Virus record (IMG/VR): IMGVR_UViG_3300046169_000041
Span: 1-32,432 of that record
Reading direction: 5' to 3' (one strand)
DNA: 32,432 nt
Source: a virus
Positions 29,093 through 32,432 of this stretch are shown piece after piece (the stretch's first letter is position 1; the number at the start of each line of letters is the position of its first letter). Under the pieces are notes generated by a model, which saw only the letters and a list, made by a program, of their open reading frames with translations, did not search any database and was not told where the DNA came from. Both the position numbers and the translations under genes were made by a program.

Positions 29093-31884
29093 TATTTTTG
29101 TTCTTGTAAAGCATTAACTAAAGAAGGGCTTATGCCTTGAGGAGAAACTGAATATGCTCTTGGTGGAATCCCTAATTTTAAATCATTTCCAATTGCCCCA
29201 ACTACAGTAATAGTTTTTGAATTGTACGGACCAAATATGTCTTCGCTTTGGACATCTTGAATTTTATTTCTTCTTATATTGTAAGTTTTACTATAAGCAG
29301 TAACAGGATTTGCAGGGACTCTAACTTCTCTACCTTTTAAATCTGTAAACGGAACAAATTTTCCTGTTTTACCATCTTGTTTTAACATAATATAAGTATC
29401 TGACTCAACCTCGTAAACAATCTTAGTTCCACCACGTTCATCATGACCTTCTTTAAGACCAAACAAACCAAGTATTCTTCCTTTATATTGTGACGATACT
29501 ATTGTATTCTTAACAGAGCCGTTTACAAAAGCAAGCATATTATACCTAGATTTATCTGAAGAATATTTTTCGGTTTGTAAAGGATCTTCTTGCATGCTTT
29601 CGTAAAAATCTTGAACATCTATGTCGTACATCTGATACGCCATTGCAGCAACAGTTATATAAGTAGTTTCAGCCACATCAACATCAGACCTAGTATCAAA
29701 CTCTCTTTGTTGAATATTCTTACCAAGAACATTCATTATCATATTATTGGGGTTTCTTGGCATCTCAGAATCAATTAACTGCAACGCAGATGGAGCTAGT
29801 TCAATCTCAACTCCTCTGTTACTATGCTCAAATGACATGTACCTACCGTAATTAGGAGATATATTTGTATCCCACCAATTTGCTAACTGTACAGCTATTT
29901 GTTCTTTAGTGTTTCCTTGATCTAAACCTTGTTTAACAAAGTTGCTCATTAATGTATTATAAAACACAAACTCTGTGTTATTATTTAATCCTTTAGCTTG
30001 TTGCATAGCATGATAAGCATCAATTACAGGAGTTAATGATTTGCTTTGGACTGTCTGTGTTGTTAGGTCATCTGCTGATATATCCCCAATATACTCCATA
30101 ACACTTGCTACTTCTGCTTTAGACACCTCATCCATGCCTGATATAGGAACAGCGTAAGAAACTATATCTTGTGCATCTTGTCTAGCAAAAGGAGACGCTA
30201 AAATTTTAGCTACCATTACCTGAGCGTCGTTTAATTGTTTTCCACCTTCTCCGTTAACATAGTACATTAACGCTGTGCCTAAATTAGGATTTCCTAAATT
30301 AGATGCTATTAGTTGGTCAACCTTGTTTTGCATTACTTCGTCACTAAGATATCCATTGTCTTGAATATCATACAAAGGTCTTAGATCTGCTACGACTTTT
30401 GGTAGTTTTGCAAAGTCACCGTACTTCACAGTATCTATATCGCCGTTTTCATTTTCAAAGTTGTAAAGTCTATTAGTAACTTCGTCTTCATATATTCGTT
30501 GAGCTGTAGACCAGTCTTGGGATTTTATTGCATTATCTAACTCAGGAAAAATATACCTATATACATCAGGTCTGTTATTTGCAATCCCTTCATTAACTTG
30601 TGCTATAATGCCTTCAACGTATGAAGTTACTTCTTTTAAAGCTTTATCATTTAATGAGTATTGAAAACTTTCAAGCTCACCAGTTTCTTCGTTTTCATAG
30701 GTGTGAGTTAAAGCACCTTGTAAAAAAGACATAACATCAGAGTCTTCTCCAACTAAAGAAGACATTATGACTTCTTGTAAAAGTGTTTTAGAACCTAACA
30801 CTTCAACTTTATTACCATTGTCATCTACCTCTATTTCTTTTAGTGGAGATATAAGCAACATATATTGTTGCACTTTTTCCATTGTCTCTCGTTGATCATC
30901 GCTTGCGTATTTAAGAGTAGTAGCATCTATTGTAAGTAACAATTTATTTAAAAAACCTACATTTTTATGAAAGTTTTCAAAGCTAGGATCTTTACCTAAA
31001 GCTAATAACGAATTTTGCCCTTTATCTAACACATTCTGAATATGCTCTTGAGCAAAAGCTTCTTGATTATCTAAGATGTTCTTTCTTAACTGTTTTGTGT
31101 TAATACTGTTTGTACTTAATCCATAAGCTGTACCGTACTCATTTAAAATATTGCGTGCATATGCTTCTCTTTCATTTAAATCCTCTAATGTGTGAGAAGA
31201 TGCTAAATACACTTCTAAGTTATCTTTTAAAAGCCTACTTACAGGATTATTAAAAGCAACTCTTTGTTCAGTCGAGTCACTATTTAAAAACAATGGTGCT
31301 ACTTGTTCACTTTCTGGATTAAAAGACTCAATAAGGTTTTTAAATTGTAACTCACTTTCATTATCAATAGTCGGATTGTTAGCCCAAAAACTATTAAAAT
31401 TTTCTTGAACACCTTTAACATAATTTATTTTTTTATCTAAAAAACTTTTGTTTAAAGCTTCAAACTCAACTGCACGAGTCCTAGCTTTATACATATAACC
31501 AAGCTCTCCTAAAGCTCCAGCAGATAACTTAGATGATTTAATCTTTTGTTTTTCGTCTGGACTTAAATAATTATTTAAATCAATAGATTCATACTTATTT
31601 TTAAAATTAAGCTTTAGCTCTTCAACATCGACATCTTCTCTATTGTTTTTAATAGCATCAACTAACGTACTATAGTCATCCTCCAACGAAGACATTGCAT
31701 TATATCTTGCATCATTTATTAACAATTTTTGATTGTTTTCATGCATCTGAAATAACGCACCAGAAATATTTTGAGCCAATCTACTTGCGCCTGTATCCAA
31801 ATTAGTTACACCAGGTAACGGATCAAACGAACCTTGTGGTAATGTTTGTTGTTGTGGAGATGAAGTGTCTAATTTTATTGCCAT
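29092..31884 (-). CDS. internal virion protein (gp15-like position), 930 aa
   Basis: A 930-aa, mostly helical, acidic soluble protein, second in the T7-like order of internal core proteins (gp14, gp15, gp16). The N-terminus (TSSPQQQTLPQGSFDPLPGV) is Gln/Pro-rich, followed by long helices. No catalytic motif is seen. In T7, gp15 lines the ejection tube. Assignment rests on size, composition and gene order, not on a sequence motif; alternative: another core or tail protein. The end overlaps the next gene by one base, so the two are likely made in fixed ratio. Confidence 0.6.
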   Translation of the reverse strand: MAIKLDTSSPQQQTLPQGSFDPLPGVTNLDTGASRLAQNISGALFQMHENNQKLLINDARYNAMSSLEDDYSTLVDAIKNNREDVDVEELKLNFKNKYESIDLNNYLSPDEKQKIKSSKLSAGALGELGYMYKARTRAVEFEALNKSFLDKKINYVKGVQENFNSFWANNPTIDNESELQFKNLIESFNPESEQVAPLFLNSDSTEQRVAFNNPVSRLLKDNLEVYLASSHTLEDLNEREAYARNILNEYGTAYGLSTNSINTKQLRKNILDNQEAFAQEHIQNVLDKGQNSLLALGKDPSFENFHKNVGFLNKLLLTIDATTLKYASDDQRETMEKVQQYMLLISPLKEIEVDDNGNKVEVLGSKTLLQEVIMSSLVGEDSDVMSFLQGALTHTYENEETGELESFQYSLNDKALKEVTSYVEGIIAQVNEGIANNRPDVYRYIFPELDNAIKSQDWSTAQRIYEDEVTNRLYNFENENGDIDTVKYGDFAKLPKVVADLRPLYDIQDNGYLSDEVMQNKVDQLIASNLGNPNLGTALMYYVNGEGGKQLNDAQVMVAKILASPFARQDAQDIVSYAVPISGMDEVSKAEVASVMEYIGDISADDLTTQTVQSKSLTPVIDAYHAMQQAKGLNNNTEFVFYNTLMSNFVKQGLDQGNTKEQIAVQLANWWDTNISPNYGRYMSFEHSNRGVEIELAPSALQLIDSEMPRNPNNMIMNVLGKNIQQREFDTRSDVDVAETTYITVAAMAYQMYDIDVQDFYESMQEDPLQTEKYSSDKSRYNMLAFVNGSVKNTIVSSQYKGRILGLFGLKEGHDERGGTKIVYEVESDTYIMLKQDGKTGKFVPFTDLKGREVRVPANPVTAYSKTYNIRRNKIQDVQSEDIFGPYNSKTITVVGAIGNDLKLGIPPRAYSVSPQGISPSLVNALQEQK

Positions 31885-31888
31885 ATTT

Positions 31889-32432
31889 TTATCCTATTGA
31901 TGCGTAGTTCATAGCTGTAGAACTTATAGTACCTACTGCTTCGTTTATACCTTGAGCGTAAGCTATGCCACCTTGTGCTTGTAGTCCGTAAGCTTCTAAG
32001 TTTGCTTTATACTTTGCAAAGTCAGCATTAGCTAAACCTAAATCATACACAAGTTTTGTTTTTCTTTGAAGCTCTTTTTCTTGTACATCAGCTTGATAGG
32101 TTGCTTGTGATACTTGGTAATCATAATCAGTAAGTAGTTTATAAGCTCGTGATTCAGCTGCTTTTAAATAATCGTAACTAGAGTAGTTGCCTGATGTTTT
32201 CAAAACTAGTTTAGAAAACTCATCTACCATAGATTGAGCTGTGTCAACGTATTTTCTATCTGCTTCAGCTAAAGCTTTGCTTTTGTTATGGTTTAAAATG
32301 TTTACCTGAGACTGAAGCTCGTTAACTTTACCGACGGTATTATTAATAGTTACAACACTGTTGTAGTCACCAAGGTCTTTAGCAGCTTCAGCTTTTTGCT
32401 TAAACAACGCTTCTTGAAGTTTAGCAGTCCGA
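31889..32432 (-). CDS. internal virion protein (gp14-like position), 5' end cut by the window
   Basis: The frame is open to the window edge on the minus strand (codons for RTAKLQEAL precede the TTG at 32405-32407), so the true start lies outside. About 180 residues are visible, highly helical and Ala/Lys/Gln-rich (for example AEADRKYVDTAQSMVDEFSK), ending in a small Gly/Ala-rich segment. Position and composition fit T7 gp14, the smallest internal core protein, which inserts in the outer membrane during ejection. Four bases separate it from the 930-aa gene. Confidence 0.6.
   Translation of the reverse strand, partial: RTAKLQEALFKQKAEAAKDLGDYNSVVTINNTVGKVNELQSQVNILNHNKSKALAEADRKYVDTAQSMVDEFSKLVLKTSGNYSSYDYLKAAESRAYKLLTDYDYQVSQATYQADVQEKELQRKTKLVYDLGLANADFAKYKANLEAYGLQAQGGIAYAQGINEAVGTISSTAMNYASIG

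Overview
The window looks like most of one genome of a tailed, T7-like (podovirus-type) phage, probably marine. The evidence is compact AT-rich gene packing, a family-A DNA polymerase with proofreading domain, a gp14/gp15/gp16-like run of internal virion proteins in T7 order, and small basic phage proteins common in marine phages (including a 41-aa one with the YKVFPSAYASGA motif). No integrase, tRNA, CRISPR array or IS element was seen. Terminase, portal, capsid and tail-tube genes are absent and presumably lie beyond the right edge, because the minus-strand gene there is cut.

Layout. 1-0.85 kb: a GC-richer stretch with possibly the tail end of a gene, no convincing gene from 58 to 598, then a 73-aa gene and a terminator. 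0.85-2.6 kb: strong inverted repeats, small ORFs, a 308-aa unknown protein and a membrane protein. 2.6-6.3 kb: a sigma-70 region-4-only protein, then a ubiquitin-like conjugation module: ubiquitin-like protein, E2-like protein, unknown 113-aa protein, ThiF/E1-like enzyme and JAB/JAMM metalloprotease. It resembles the plasmid PRTRC systems. 6.2-16.6 kb: replication and nucleic-acid genes on the plus strand (VRR-NUC nuclease, DNA polymerase A, DUF6378-like, an SSB candidate, archaeo-eukaryotic-type primase, lytic transglycosylase, UvrD-like helicase, SNF2-like helicase, metallophosphoesterase). 16.6-32.4 kb: the minus-strand structural and lysis region, convergent with the first half and overlapping it by 4 nt. 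In transcription order (right to left) it holds three internal virion proteins, a small beta protein, a ConA-like fibre protein split by a frameshift, a lysis-like group of two membrane proteins, a cluster of very small basic proteins, and three fibre/receptor-binding proteins.

Working together: the plus-strand genes plausibly take over transcription (sigma region 4), modify proteins (Ubl module) and replicate DNA; the minus-strand genes build the particle and lyse the cell. Two minus-strand promoters share near-identical geometry (TTGACA, 16-bp spacer, TATAA) and place the start codon close to the predicted transcription start, which suggests near-leaderless mRNAs. Most start codons in the window lack a clear Shine-Dalgarno site.

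The most notable item is the phage-encoded Ubl-E2-E1-JAB set. Three genes (E2-like, JAB, one fibre protein) show single-base, run-associated frame breaks that could be consensus errors, real decay, or programmed shifts.
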